Positions 23,299-36,078 of a stretch of 64,000 bases of DNA are shown one piece after another. Under the pieces are notes generated by a model. That model saw only the letters and a program-made list of their open reading frames with translations, searched no databases and was not told the origin of the DNA. Source of the stretch: Parasitella parasitica. Its lineage: Eukaryota; Mucoromycota; Mucoromycetes; Mucorales; Mucoraceae. The stretch lies in contig MU619345.1 in NCBI GenBank assembly GCA_025201805.1, positions 1 to 64,000 of the forward strand, read 5' to 3'. The translations under genes and the position numbers were made by a program. The first letter of the stretch is position 1. Each line of letters opens with the position of its first letter.

Positions 23299-25282
23299 CT
23301 ATCCAAATGGTTGAATAAATTGTTTTTGCTAAAATTATAAACTCTACTTACAGGAATAGGGCTATTTATCCAATCTTCTACTCTTTTATCTTGGTAGTGA
23401 TCCTTGAACGGATTGATGCAGGCATCGAGACAAGCGTTCAAAGCGTCTCTGGCCTCGCCCTCGTCCGTACCGTCATCAAAAGCTTGGATGACAGCTTGAG
23501 CAATGGAGTTGCGAAGAACAAAGCGAGGATTTACAGCGTCCATGTGCCGCTTACGCTCTTCATTGTCTACCTTGTCCTTCAATAAACGATGACGATAAAT
23601 AGCCAACCATGGTTTCAATGCTTCTTTACTAGGTTCAGTAAGCTGATCTTCCTGAGTTTTGATATCAAGCCATTCTATGATTGCTTTCTCGGCATCAGCA
23701 TCTTCACCATGCTCTGTGATTTTATAGTTTGATAATGATCTATAGAACCGATGATAATCGACGCGGTAAGTAGTCATCCAGTCCAACAATGGAATAACCA
23801 CATCATCCATATCACTTTGGGTGCTTGAGCTTTCCGAAAGACCGATTTTGCTTCTCATTTTAGCAAGCAGATGTTGCATGAAATAATCTTTGAATTCGTT
23901 CTGTAGTAAACCTTGCAAAAACACTTTGCCTTCGTCCCGGTATTTTTCCATTGTGCTTTCATCTGTAATGCCTTCTTTGGTCTCATCTGAGATATCTGCA
24001 AAAACCAAATCGTCTACAGCTTCACCAGCGCCTATTAATTCTAACAAGGGAGCACTTAATTGGAGCAAATTGAACATACAAACAGAAGGCTGCCGATGAA
24101 ATGCGTATCCTACAAAAAGATGTGAGCTCTGTGCCGACGCGTACATAGTCCATAATGTTGATCTTACGCCCAGATTCATCTGAATGATTACATACGTACA
24201 AGGGGTCGTAAAAGTCCATAATTTGGAAAGGCCCGTAATCCATTGTAAGACCCAAGATTGACATATTATCCGTATTCATGACACCATGATTGAACCCTAT
24301 AGCCTGCCACTCTGCAACCATTTTCGCTGTACTCTTTGTCACATTTCTGATAAATCGAGCGTATTTGTTCCCAGGTCCACTACTCTCAGTATCCTTGACT
24401 ACTTGTTCTATAGCATAATCAGCTAAACGGCGAACATTGTCCATATCATCTCGAGAATAAAAAATTTGAAAGTTGCCAAATCTTAGCCAAGAAGGCGACA
24501 TTCGAGTAACAATAGCGCCAGTCTCAGGTTGCTCTTTTTAAAATTTGGTTTAACAAAAAAGGAAGCCCATGATTTAAGTTGCCATGTATACTTACTTTGC
24601 GTGGACCCATCATCACGATATACATCTCTCGCTGTTTCAATCAACGCAAGCGCCCTAGTAGTGGGCACGCCTAATGCATGCATGTGCTCCGACATCAAAA
24701 ACTCTCGGATACTGGATCTCAATACTGCATAGCCATCACCAAAACGAGAGAAAGGTGTACGTCCAGCGCCTTTTAATTGAAGTTCCCAGGATTCTCCTTT
24801 GGAATTGACAGATTCAAACAAGGATATTGCTCTTCCATCGCCGAGTTGGCCTGCAAAGTATCTTTGATATGAATTGCATTAATGCCATGATGTAATTTTT
24901 TTTTTTTTTTTTTAGATCCAAATTACCCAAATTGATGTCCAGCATAACAAAGCGACCAAGGTCGAGTATCTGGTAATATCTTGTTTCCCGAAAATATCGA
25001 TACAAACTTTTGAGGATCATCTAGTATTTCATTCGCATCCAAATCTAAATCATTGCAAGCTGGCTTAGACAACGCCAGTAAACGGGGATCCGGCGCAATT
25101 TCAGGGTATACGTAAGAATAGACAGCTTTGTGAACAGGCCGAGCAGTGCGCATCAAGTTGGTTTGGTTGGTTTCGGTCACTTTAGCTGTGTAAATATCGC
25201 AAGGTAATGATTTTGTAAGCTTGGCAGGTACTGAAGGCAAGCTTTCTAATTTTCTGCGGGTCATTTTGAGTGTATTATTCAT
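23266..25282 (-). CDS. SelO protein adenylyltransferase (pseudokinase), Cys form
   Basis: Six exons: 25282-24927, 24861-24596, 24533-24168, 24109-23352, and a last exon 23298-23266; 592 aa with all phases matching (five exons listed cover the whole CDS). SelO transfers AMP to proteins in mitochondria under oxidative stress. Visible family motifs are [36 protein letters not shown], the [15 protein letters not shown] active-site stretch and [13 protein letters not shown]. The terminal 33-nt exon encodes the conserved redox tail, ending CSCSS. Vertebrate SelO has selenocysteine in this tail; here both positions are Cys and no in-frame UGA is needed. The N-terminus may carry a mitochondrial targeting signal (basic, Ser-rich), starting at 25282 or at the Met six codons later. 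Confidence 0.92.
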
Positions 25283-26389
25283 ATCAGAAAGATGATAAGT
25301 TTTTTTTTTTAAAAAAAAAAAAAAAATTGTTCACACTATTAAGTCTCCTTTTAGCTGACACAGACTAAGCATTGGCCAATGAATCAAGTGTCAACCATCA
25401 AGAATAGCCATCTCATCAGAGTTTCCAATGTTGTAGTGCTTAAATTATTTCTGACCGATGCAAATTTCATCATCTTTTAAGTATAGTATCCTTTCAACAT
25501 TTATGATTTGAGATTCTTAAAATTTCATTGGACTTTAATATTGTTTGCATATCTTCTACTGCCTTAAATAGCGAGAAGGGTATGATTTTTATCCCGTGAA
25601 TATCACATGCAAAGCTACTTGACAAGCTTAGAAGGATGTGTAAAAGTGATATTTCCTCACAGAAAATATGAGCCAACATTGTTACCATGTCTTTGGAAAT
25701 ATCCTATCAAAATAACTTGAGCGGGCAGCTGTCATTCACCTCAATTGCGCTCGTAAACCATTTTAAATGTTTTCAATGTTAAATGTAGAGAAGGTATTCT
25801 AAACATATTGACTTTTTGAACAAAAAAATGCTTTTGCAAATGAAGAATTCCTCATTAGACTCTCCCATGAAACATTTTTTTAGTATAATCGTTTATTGGA
25901 GCAAAAAGAAATAGCTCTTGAGCTATTTTCTATGTTTGTAATAGGAAAAAAAGATATCCTGAGATCTGGAAGCAAAGGGTAACATTCAAAACAGATAAAC
26001 TTAGGTATCAAGCAGAAATAGTCTTAAAATTAGGGGTTTTAAACTGCATATTGAAAAACTTCTTCTGCTCAGGGACAAGAAGCAAACAAATGTTGAGCTA
26101 AACTACATTAAAGTGCAGTGGACAAGGTAAATTAACCATTTTCTATTCATTCTTTGATCTCATCAAAGTATTATCGAAGTGTCCTAAAATTAAGATGTTA
26201 AAATTTTTGAATTTATTTCACAGATTACCGTATATAAAAGATAAAAAAAGATAGAAGTGAATTACCCTCAAGTAATCGAAAAGGGAAGGATGAGGAGGGG
26301 GGGGGGGGAATACTACTGTACGTTATTAAAAAAGAATATGCAGAAAATAAGGAGGTTTTTTGTTTTTGTTTTTGTATTATTGTTATAAT
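25283..26389. other. SelO promoter and Ca2+-ATPase 3' flank
   Basis: About 1.1 kb. Just upstream of SelO lies a T run followed directly by an A run (25301-25326). A G run of 12 (26299-26310 region) lies near the ATPase 3' end. A 64-codon minus-strand frame at 25494-25688 was judged chance. No gene seen. Confidence 0.5.
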
Positions 26390-29300
26390 TTACTCTAAAC
26401 TACGAACTGAACCAGATGCAAATGAACGATTATCATTATGCTTGGAAGAACGAGAATGCATAGTATTAGATCTTTCATTAGAATTCCAGGGCACACGTTC
26501 ATTTCCTGCAACATAGACTGAAGGAACTGCATTCTCACCACCTCCCATGTATCTTTCACGAGTGGCAGGATTAAAGAACAAGAAACCAAAAATGTCATCG
26601 GGAATGAGACGGATCACAACACCAATTGGCAAAGACAAGAAGCCAATAACAATAGCGATAGCCCAGTGAGCACCATCTAAGGCAATGACTTGGAAAGCAG
26701 GACCACCAAATTGAACAATGACCACCTGACCAAGTACACAGATAAAGAAGATGGCAATAAAGAACTTGTTAGCAAGGATGTTTGTAAATATATTGATATT
26801 GCTATCAATTCTGCGACAACTATAGGATATAATTGTTAGTTATACATAATACATACGAGTAAATAAATGCCAACTTACTTGATTTCGTTAAAGATTTGAC
26901 AGAATACAAAGGTATTAAAGACCACGGTTTGCAATACGGCGCTATCAGTAGAATAATTGAGGACATTGCTATACAGAAGCACAAGAGTGACAACCAATTG
27001 GAAGATAGCTTGACCGATAATCATTTTCCACATCTTGAAGGTAATCAATGGGGCAGAACGAGGTTCAGGTCGACGGTTCAATAATTCTTCGGTAGGAGGA
27101 TCGGTAGCTAAAGCGAGAGCAGCAAATGTGTCCATGATCAAGTTGACCCACAACAATTGTACAGCGGTCAATACAGATTTCTGCTCAGTACTAGCAACAG
27201 CCGAGATAAAGGTCAAAATAACAGCTACAATATTAACGGTAATTTGGAATTCCAAAAATTTCTTGACAGCGTCGTTTACACATCGACCCCACATAATAGC
27301 CTTGACAATACTTGAAAAGTTGTCATCCATAAGAATAATACTTGAGGCTTCCTTGGCAACTTCTGTACCAGCAATACCCATAGAGAAACCCACATCGGCC
27401 ATTTTCAAGGCAGGACCGTCGTTAGTACCATCACCAGTTACGGCAACGATATCGCCCAATTCACGGAGACGACTAACAAGGATTCGCTTGTCTTCAGGAC
27501 TGGAACGAGCCAACACTTGCAAACGGGGAAGCACATTATCCATTTCAGAGGGAGGTAGTTTTCTAAATGTAGGTCCTTCCATGACAATGCCACCAGGAGT
27601 ATAGATACCACATTGCTTAGCAATGCTCTTTGCAGTGACGACGTTGTCACCAGTGACCATACGAACAAATACACCTGCACGTTGACATGCTTGTACAGCT
27701 TCAGGAACACCTTCACGAAGGGGATCTTCAATACCAACAACACCAAGGAAAGTAAGGCCATTGTCTTCCACAATATCTTCATAGGGCACATCGTCATCCG
27801 CGTTTTGGCTAGGTCCCTTGGGGGGCCATTGAGCGAAATCACGATAGGCAATACCGATAGTACGAAGACTCTTGGTAGCGTAGCTTTGGATAATACGTTC
27901 AATTCGACTTTCATCGTCTTGAGTTAATTCACGAGTATTGGCGCCGCTATAGTCATCATTTGATACAGGAGCAGAAGCCTTTTGTAACGTTAAGATTTTA
28001 GAGCAGAGGCTGAGGATGATTTCAGATGCACCTTTTACATGCACTCGGTACATGACTTGTTCAGGATCTGTAGGATGAGGGATCTGTAGCACAGTAGCCA
28101 TGGCCTTTCGTTCAGAGCTGAAAGGATAGACTTGCTGAATTGGCCAACGAGATCTTAAAGTGTCGTAGTGTTCAGCTTTGATATCACGAGAGAATTGTAA
28201 AAGAGCAGTTTCGGTCTTGTTTCCTACAAAGCAGGGCTCGCCCTTTTCGTTTTCACCTTCAAAAGCGTTTGAATTGACAGCGATAGACTGGTTTATAATA
28301 TTGAGGACTTCCTTGGGCGCAGTTGCAGCTACGTCTTTGATATTAATGAGATCGGACCGAGATGCAGGTGGGTTACTGATAAAGCGGAAGGATGAACCAA
28401 ATGTACCAGCAACAACCGTCATTTTGTTTTGAGTCAATGTGCCAGTCTTATCAGAGCATACAGTAGTGGCATTTCCCATAGTTTCACATGCAGCCAGCAC
28501 ACGCACCAAGTTGTTATCTTTGAGCATACGCTGAGTTGCATAAGCCAGAGCTAAAAATACATGCATTAGTTAGTAAATAGTTCTATGCGTGTAGAGAAGA
28601 GTCTCTGTTACGTACCCAATGTCACAGCTAATGGCAAGCCTTCAGGGACAGCAACGACGACAATGGTTACCACAACAATCAGGATCTTCATGATATCCAT
28701 GACGATGGTGGTTGGTTGGTCAGGAACGCCGTCTTTCCAGGTAACAAAGTAACGGATCAACAATACAATCAACATGAGCAAACCGGCAGCAGAACCCAAT
28801 TTAGCAATCAGTTCAGCTAGGGCATTCAGCTTTTCTTGCAAGGGAGTGCTTTCAGGTTCAGTGCGAAGAGCCATCATCGTGCGACCGTAATAGGAATTTT
28901 CACCTACACTTGTCACAAGATAAGTACAGACGCCTTCCAGTACCTTGGAGCCAGAAATGATGAAAGGATCGGGGGTCGACTTGTGCTCGGTGACAACAGG
29001 AGTCTTGTGTTTGAGACCCGATTCTGATGAAGACGAGGAATCGGTGGTAGCAGCAGTGTTGTTGTACTCCTTTGAAGCAGCAGTAGCGAGTCTTTCGCAC
29101 ATTTGCCAATTTTGCTTGCGGACAGCATCTGACTCTCCTGTGGCAGCAGATTCGTCGCATTTGAGATTATGACCTTCAATAAAGATACCATCGACAGGGA
29201 CGATGTCTCCTGGCTCAAGGTGGAGGATGTCGCCGACTTGGATGTCATGGACAGAGATCATGCTAACAGTAGCCTCACGGGTTGCCTATGTTTGCAAGTG

Positions 29301-30133
29301 TTAATACGCTTTTGTGTTTGCTTTCTACATGATTGTTTGTTTACCTTGACAGCGCGATCTTCTTTCTTTGCATTCAGTTTACGGAATTGTTTTTCCTTTT
29401 GATAGTCATTGACACTGCCGACAAGAACGACGAGCAAAATGGCTACAATAATAGCGACTCCTTCGACCCACTTGACGCCAGGGATGCGGTGTCCAAAGGT
29501 GTCGAACTCTGGTACGGCAATGTCTTCGTATAAGCCGACACCCAGCGAAACCACGGCAGCAATAGCCAACAGAATCAGGGTCTTGTCTTGGAATGCAATC
29601 CACATCAACGCAAAGATGCTCTTTGACTTGGATTCAGGAAGCACATTGGCACCAAACACAGCTTTTCTCTGGGGAAATGCGGATGCATCAGGGACAGGCA
29701 CGGTAGTGTCTGTTCTATGTGTCAATTGGCGGCCGCCCAATGAATGGACGGTGGGGGTTCTCTTGAACTCGACTTCTTCTACGTAGACAGAGTCATCCTT
29801 GTCTCTAATTACTTGGGTCAGCGAGATGTTTTGATGAGATGGTGCATTGGGTGTGAGGCCAGATGCAAGGTCGACATGAAGACCACGGGCGACGCCTTCA
29901 AGGCCGCCGTAAGAACGTAGCAAAGGCACGTTTTTAGGGTCCATTAGAGATGAAAGTTGTTCGGGGACAAATGCGAACGGATTGGACGGATCGTTGTGAG
30001 GTGTAAGGTTGTCTCGAAGATCGATCTTCACATCATCGGTCACCACTTTCTCATCCAAGACTGTAGATGAGTGTGTTGCAATGAGTGTTGGATCTTCGCT
30101 GGTCAAATTGATATGTTGGTGTTGATTTGACAT
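26390..30133 (-). CDS. PMC1: P2B-type (Pmc1/PMCA-like) calcium-transporting ATPase
   Basis: Four exons: 30133-29345, 29285-28616, 28550-26879, 26819-26390; 1186 aa. The long hydrophilic N-terminus (about 170 aa) is typical of vacuolar Pmc1. Motifs in order: TGES actuator loop (DESAATGESD), PEGLPLAVTLALAYA in TM4 (Ca2+-binding), CSDKTGTLT with phosphorylated Asp520, VKGASE, MVTGDN, and the hinge TGDGTNDGPALKMAD. The C-terminal membrane half ends with IFNEINCRRID and NIL; a Ser-rich cytosolic tail of about 50 aa follows. It pumps Ca2+ out of the cytosol into the vacuole (or across the plasma membrane), usually under calcineurin/Crz1 control. The symbol follows the yeast ortholog; vacuolar location is inferred. 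Confidence 0.93.
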
Positions 30134-31017
30134 TGCGCGCTTTTTTTTTTATTGTTATTTTAAAAAAAAGTGTAAAGTATCCCTTGGTTGTCTATATGCT
30201 GTGAAATGTTCTATTATACAATTTTACTAAAGATATAAAAAGAAGAAAAGAAAGAGGGAAAAGAGAGGTCAAACGAGATCAGTCAAAAAACGGCTTTGGT
30301 TTTATGCTTGAAAATCTAGGTTGGATTCAAGGAGTTGAATCAAGGATGTCATGGTATAAACTTCATTGATTATACGGGGTTAAATGAGTGGACACAGCAA
30401 AGCAAGCAAGCAAATCTATGTAGAACTTTCCTGCAGATTAAAACTTCTTTTGTTTATAATGGGTTGCATTAGAAGCAGATGATCAGCACATCTGTATGCT
30501 GGTTTTTAGTTAGCATGCCTTTTTGTTCTTCTATTTTTTATTTTTTTTTTGCGGGTGGATGCTGACTCTTTCACAAAAATACTATATATGCATAGTTTCT
30601 ATTCAATCTATGCAATTCCCATCACCACCGAAATTTTGTTCTCCAGACATGGAAAAAAAGGGGGAGGAGGACCATAAGAGGTGTGGCATCTTTATAAACA
30701 GCGCCCTTAAAAATACGTAGAGATATCTACAAATTTCCTCTCCCCCCCCCCTTGGATCCCCTGGCTGCTGCAAGTCGAAATAAACCATAAATAAAATAAT
30801 GAAAATCCCTTTTTGAAGAGAGAGCGAGAGTTGGACGTGAAGGAATGTCTTTGTCTGTAATACGGTTCTGATCTGGCCACACTGAGTCCCAATTTCATTT
30901 TGGTAGCATTGTTATTATTATGGTTGCCATTTTAGGACGAAAAGAATGCCTTAACAAGTTGAATTTCTAATTGCAATAATTCATTTTTTTCTCTTGAATA
31001 CTATACAATCAATTAGA
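30134..31017. promoter_or_regulatory. Divergent promoter region, Ca2+-ATPase / myosin light chain
   Basis: About 880 bp between divergent starts. It contains a T run next to the ATPase start (30139-30150), a G-rich/AGG patch (30651-30671) and a C run (30744-30753). No open frame of interest. A Crz1-type GNGGC motif could not be assigned with confidence. Confidence 0.5.
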
Positions 31018-31681
31018 ATGGCACCTATAGTAAGTTGATGTTGGAATACCACGTTGGATCCTCCGTTAAGCTGTTTAATTAGAATAAAAGACGTCAAAAC
31101 TCAAATGTGTTTGCCATGTTTGATAAATCGCAAGTTATGGAGTTCAAAGATGCATTCAGCATCATGGACACCAACAGCGATGGGCTGATAGATATGGCCG
31201 ATTTAAAGTTGACGTTTGATAGATTAGGTAAGAGAGCAGAAAAAATGTGTAGAAAGATGGGAATCAAGGGAGAAATGCGCATACTCACGGCCAAAATGTA
31301 ACATTCAAACAGGACAACCTGCTACAGACCAAGAAATCAGATCCATGATGGGAGAGGCCACAGGCCCAATCAATTTTACTGTATTCTTGACACTTATGGC
31401 AGACAAATTAGCAGATACAGACCCTGAAAATACCATCCTGAAGGCATTTTCTACTTTTGTTGATGGAAACGGAAAAATCAATGCAAACTATTTACGAGAG
31501 TGTATGACGACCATGGGCGATAGATTCACTGATGAGGAGGTAATTTATAAGCTCGAGTATGTCTGTAGGGTTCCTAATAGAGCTGTTCCAGGTTGACATC
31601 ATGTTTAAAGGTGCTGTGGTTGATGAGGATGGCAACTTTAATTACAGAGATTTCGTCCGTATTCTGAAACATGGAGAGTAA
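31018..31681 (+). CDS. RLC1: Myosin regulatory light chain (EF-hand)
   Basis: Four exons: 31018-31029, 31083-31227, 31313-31539, 31592-31681; 157 aa. The first exon is only 12 nt (MAPI) and the acceptor at 31081-31082 was chosen because it alone restores the conserved KRRQNSNVFAMF start, including the Ser equivalent to phospho-Ser19 of animal RLC. EF-hand 1 (DTNSDGLIDMAD) keeps a full set of Ca2+/Mg2+ ligands; the later loops are degenerate except VDEDGNFNYRDF, as in RLCs. The protein binds the IQ motif of myosin II in the cytokinetic actomyosin ring. Calmodulin is ruled out by length, N-terminus and degenerate loops. Confidence 0.88.
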
Positions 31682-32648
31682 ATGCTTACATAGCAAGAAG
31701 ATTATACCTCAATATTTTGTCAATAGCTGTACATAGTATCACGCATCAAACATGCACTCCTGCTCTTTCTCTCTCTTCTTTTTGCTATATCTTTCTTTAT
31801 AACAATAAATCAGCTTTTTTGTTTTGATGATATACAACAACATTTCGCATACATCTGCAAACAAAAGGCAAAAAAAAAAAAAACGCTACTCCTATTCTTA
31901 TCAATATTTCATGGTTGGCAGATCTTCGAAAAGATTCCTCAGAGAGGGGCTATCTTTACATGCAATTCATCTTATGCAATGCAGACAAAAAAACATAGAA
32001 AATCTCTATTATTATTATTTGTAAACTCGAGAGTGTCCTGAATCCACAAAGTTTTCACGTATTCGCATTTGTAGAGTACATGTATACATTATTACAATTT
32101 ACGTAATCCATACACTTGTATATACGATATAAGATTCACTCTGTAGCTAATGAACGGAAATATAGATGAAAATAGGTTTGATGATTGACACTGTGCATTT
32201 TTGTGTGTATGATGATTTTCTGAAATAGATACTTAGGAGAAATTATACAAATCAAGCAAACATATTCTTTTTGGCAAGAATTCCCCTAAAAATCATATCA
32301 TTGCACACTTGATACAATCGTATGACATTCAACCAAGTGCTATTTAATATGTACTATAGATAACATCATATGGAACGAACCCATATTTTTTTTTTTTTTT
32401 TNNNNNNNNNNNNNNNAATGGTCATTAATGATTATGCCTGCAGCACCGATAACGAAAAAAAAAAGAAATACTCTAATTGTCAATTGATGTCTTGTCAGTT
32501 GATTCTAATTAATTGAAATATATGCTAAAAGCGCTATATATGTGGCGGTGGCGGTTTAAGAGACAAGGGATAATTAAATTCACAGACTACTACAGGGTTT
32601 ATTAAATGTGTGTCTCTGGGCAGATTCATCTGTATGTTCACAACTTGA
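31682..32648. other. Convergent 3' region with a 15-nt N gap
   Basis: About 970 bp between the stops of the light chain gene and Nup133. It contains A runs (31869-31882), a T run immediately before an N gap (32385-32401), and unremarkable AT-rich sequence. No gene seen. Confidence 0.55.
32402..32416. other. Assembly gap, 15 N
   Basis: Fifteen N follow a run of 17 T. The gap marks a homopolymer that the assembly did not resolve. Confidence 0.98.
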
Positions 32649-35600
32649 CTATTGTGTATCTTGCAATGCAGATAGCATCTTCTTCCACGGATATGCTTCA
32701 TCATACTCATCTTTTGGCATGCTATCTATACATTTCAGTAGGGCTTTGTATGCTTTTCTATAATCCTGTTTCTTCACATGATATTTCCAAGCTACTTTTG
32801 GCAGATTACCCAGGTTTGAAAAGAATGTTTCTGCAAATTCTGGATACAGGCCGCAAAAGTACCATGCGTCCTCATGACCAATCTCTCCCATTAACTGCTC
32901 AAAGAACGGGTATCCATAGTGATCAATGTATGACTCACTGTGCTTTTTGAACTCTTCCGGAGACGACATCAATTTTGGAATTGAAGCGACAATTTGGGAG
33001 ATATCGCCATACTTGTCAGCAAGATCTACAATCGTTTGAAAAGAACCAACACGACGCAACCCTTCAAATGCCGCTTCTTTGATAGCACTGTACTTTTCTA
33101 TGTCAGGTTGCTTGCTGTAAATGTCCAGCAAAAGCGATGCTGAGTCTTGCAATTTGCGCTTTTCGTCATCTGCGCATGGTGCAGTTGAAGTGCTGTTGCT
33201 GATTTGTTTGACTTTTTGATTAAAGATATCAACAAGATGCTCACATGCCTGAACTATACAAGTCGTTTTTTGTTAATAGTTTGATGCATCGCGCTTTTTA
33301 GTGTTGTTGGAATTACCAGAAAAGTGATTTTCAGTCGGTATATGTAGATCATATCGACGCATATTTTTCTCTTCAAATGATCTGCATTTTTGAATAATCC
33401 TCTAAGCAACAGTTTTAGCGCACAAATTAGTACACAAAATATATACCTACAGGTATAATATCGTCTGCACAGATTGTCGCTTGATTGGCAGCAATTTGAG
33501 CGAGGAATTCCTTGATTTTGTAAATCTAACAAACCTGTATTTTAGTGCACATGCATACAAACAAACATTGTTCATACATGATCTCTCAGCAAATGCTCTA
33601 GTTGTGATTTCCCACCGAGTTCCGTTCCTACTACTGTTTGGCTGATTTGTGCTGCATTGCTTATCCATTTCAAGTCGCTGGATCTACACAGATATATCAG
33701 TAAACAATTCATGAAAATAGCGTTTCAAGAAATAGGCTCACTTTTCTTGAACAATTTTCCATATCTGCTTGGCTAGGTAGTATAATTCAAGCAGTTCAAA
33801 TAATCGAGATTTCTGCTCGCTAGAAAGCTATTTATACAAACATATCAGCAAGTCTGCACTACTACCTTCCAAATAGACATTACCAAATGGTCAAGCATAT
33901 GATCTTGCAGCATTTTGTACAAGTGGTTTTGGAAGTAGAATCTGGATTCAATGAAAGATATTTCAGAATCTAATGACTTTGGTAAAAATGGACATCTTTC
34001 TTCAAGTATATCGTTTGTCACCTCCATGATGACTGACCCAACGTCCTCATTGTGTTCTACCACAAGAGGAAATCGTAACGGTGACTAATAAAGGGACGGG
34101 AATAGTTGAGCTTATTGATGACGGACACATGATGGGCTTTATAAATTACCTCTTTGTATACGCCAAAGAAGAGCGCTTGTTCCAGTCTTGATTTAAACAC
34201 CATTGTGTCTCGCTCTAGCTGTACGATTTTTTGTTAGTACAAGTATTCTATCATACATAACATGACTGAAGAGAGCTCACGATATTATCAACAATACTAG
34301 CGTAGATGTTTCTATATATAATATGTGCAATTAGCGTATATCTAATGTGGACCATGTGTGTCGGTCTACGCACCCTGTTGTTCTGGATTCCAGAATTTCG
34401 TCTTTATCTACTTGGAATTCAAGAATGTCGCTCTTTGCTGTTACCACCATAGCCGAAGCCAGATTATCGGCTGTTTCCACCATGCTGACAGATAAAATAG
34501 CATCGCTCTTATCCTTCAATACAAGCGATTCTTCAAATACCGAGTGCTTACTTAACGATCTTGCGACTACAGTGTCAGCAAAGGATACAAATGCAATGTC
34601 ATTTGTGATGATCAATTGAGGGGGTTCTGACTGAGGTGAATGTAGTTCAGAGTAAGGTAAGGATACTGTGTGTTTGGCGTACATGTTCACAGAGTTGTTG
34701 CTGTCGTATTCAATGTCGAATTTGATTATTGCATACTGCAAGAATTCGCTGATTTCAGGCACAGTGTACGAGACGAGTAGGGCTAGTTGCTCCTTACTAT
34801 AAAAAATATCAGTAAAAACACACATGCGCTTTGTAGAAAAAAAAAACGCCATTTTACACTTTGATATCCATGTTCACAATTTCGCATTGAAGTGTATATT
34901 TCGTCACATTGGATGGTACATGAGGTAAAATGCAGTCGACAATGTCATTTTGAAGGTGGATATAAGAAACCAGCTGTTTGCGTTAAGTCAGTAACATGTG
35001 CGTATTGTGGTGTGCACAACGTTTGCTTACCTCTGCCTGTGTCTCGGTGTCAATTTTCCACAAACATACACTGTGCTGGCAGCAAATATAACACATGTTT
35101 TCGACTACGCTAATGTTCACAATAGGCCCAGTTTCGTCGACTGTGGGTAATGTATAATCTGGTGTATTTGGCAAGAGCTGACGGTAAGAGGCAAGCACGA
35201 AATCTAGCACTGTAGAGATGCGTTCCTTGTAGAGTGGCGTTGCCTGATTTGCAGTGGAGGATACGTTGAGTAAATAAAGTTGGCCTGTTGATGACCCTAT
35301 CAATACTAGATCTGCATTAATCCACTTGACAGCTGTTGTGCGCTCGTGGTGTCGATACAAGGAAACCCTATAAGATGCTTCGGCATGTTGATCACTGCTA
35401 TTTACAAAGAGGTGTACCCAGCCTCGGCCATCTACAGTAATGATTTTGATTACTTGTCTATCGTTGTTGTCAGTGTGCTCAAATACATTGAGTAATGGAA
35501 CTGTGGTTTCACGATAGGGTTTTTGTGAGGTTGGATATGTAGCGAATAAGCTGGATTTCTGTGCAAAATTGGTTATTGCTATTAGGCATATGCTTTTTTG

Positions 35601-36001
35601 CATGAGCTCATTTTACCTTTGAGTGCAAGTAGAGATGCGTAGCAGTCAAAAGGACCATGTACTCTTGCTGTAGATTGACCGCTACGCGAAGGCGATTAGC
35701 TGGCTCTAATCAACAAGGAAGAAAGTAGGATTAATTATACTACATTGTCATAACAAGATGTTGTGCGTCACTTACGCTGATCAATTGTCTCTTGGTAAAT
35801 CTCGGGAAGTCTGCAGTTCACAGTTATTTGGAAAGCCTTCGATTTGCTTAGGACGAAAGGGTCAAACCAATCCACTGTGTAAGAAATGGTTGTGCTCTTT
35901 TGCTTGTCGTGGAACAGTACTCGGTTGTCGACAATAGCTTTGCTCTCCAGCGTTGGCTCTCTTCTCGTTTCAAGCAGAGCCGCTGATTTGGACTTTGTCA
36001 T
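32649..36001 (-). CDS. NUP133: Nup133-type nucleoporin of the Y-complex
   Basis: Thirteen exons: 36001-35776, 35705-35617, 35558-35031, 34973-34860, 34792-34374, 34311-34281, 34218-34150, 34084-33884, 33827-33742, 33683-33578, 33525-33451, 33401-33317, 33253-32649. They sum exactly to 877 aa. The N-terminal part (to about 400) has beta-propeller character, with IITNDIAFVSFADTVVARS; the rest is the alpha-helical stack, ending with YPEFAETFFSNL and the conserved KYHVKKQDYRKAYKALL region. Nup133 sits at the outer rings of the nuclear pore. The model is shorter than yeast or human Nup133 (about 1150 aa), mostly in the propeller. An upstream ATG at 36082 would overlap the CRY-DASH stop, so 36001 was preferred. 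Nup155 was considered, but the C-terminus fits Nup133 better. Confidence 0.82.
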
Positions 36002-36078
36002 AGAATTAGGGTAAAAAGGTAGAGAAAAAGAAGCGTATTTTATTATTTGATTGCATGTATCATGTAGGACTGCCCAAC

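Noticed and set aside
23266-25282. SelO as a selenoprotein with in-frame UGA
   Set aside because: The tail codons are TGC and TGT; the only TGA is the terminal stop, and no SECIS-like element was sought or needed.
25494-25688. 64-codon minus-strand frame upstream of SelO
   Set aside because: Composition is Leu/Ile/Ser-skewed, with no domain, and it lies in AT-rich promoter DNA; most likely chance.
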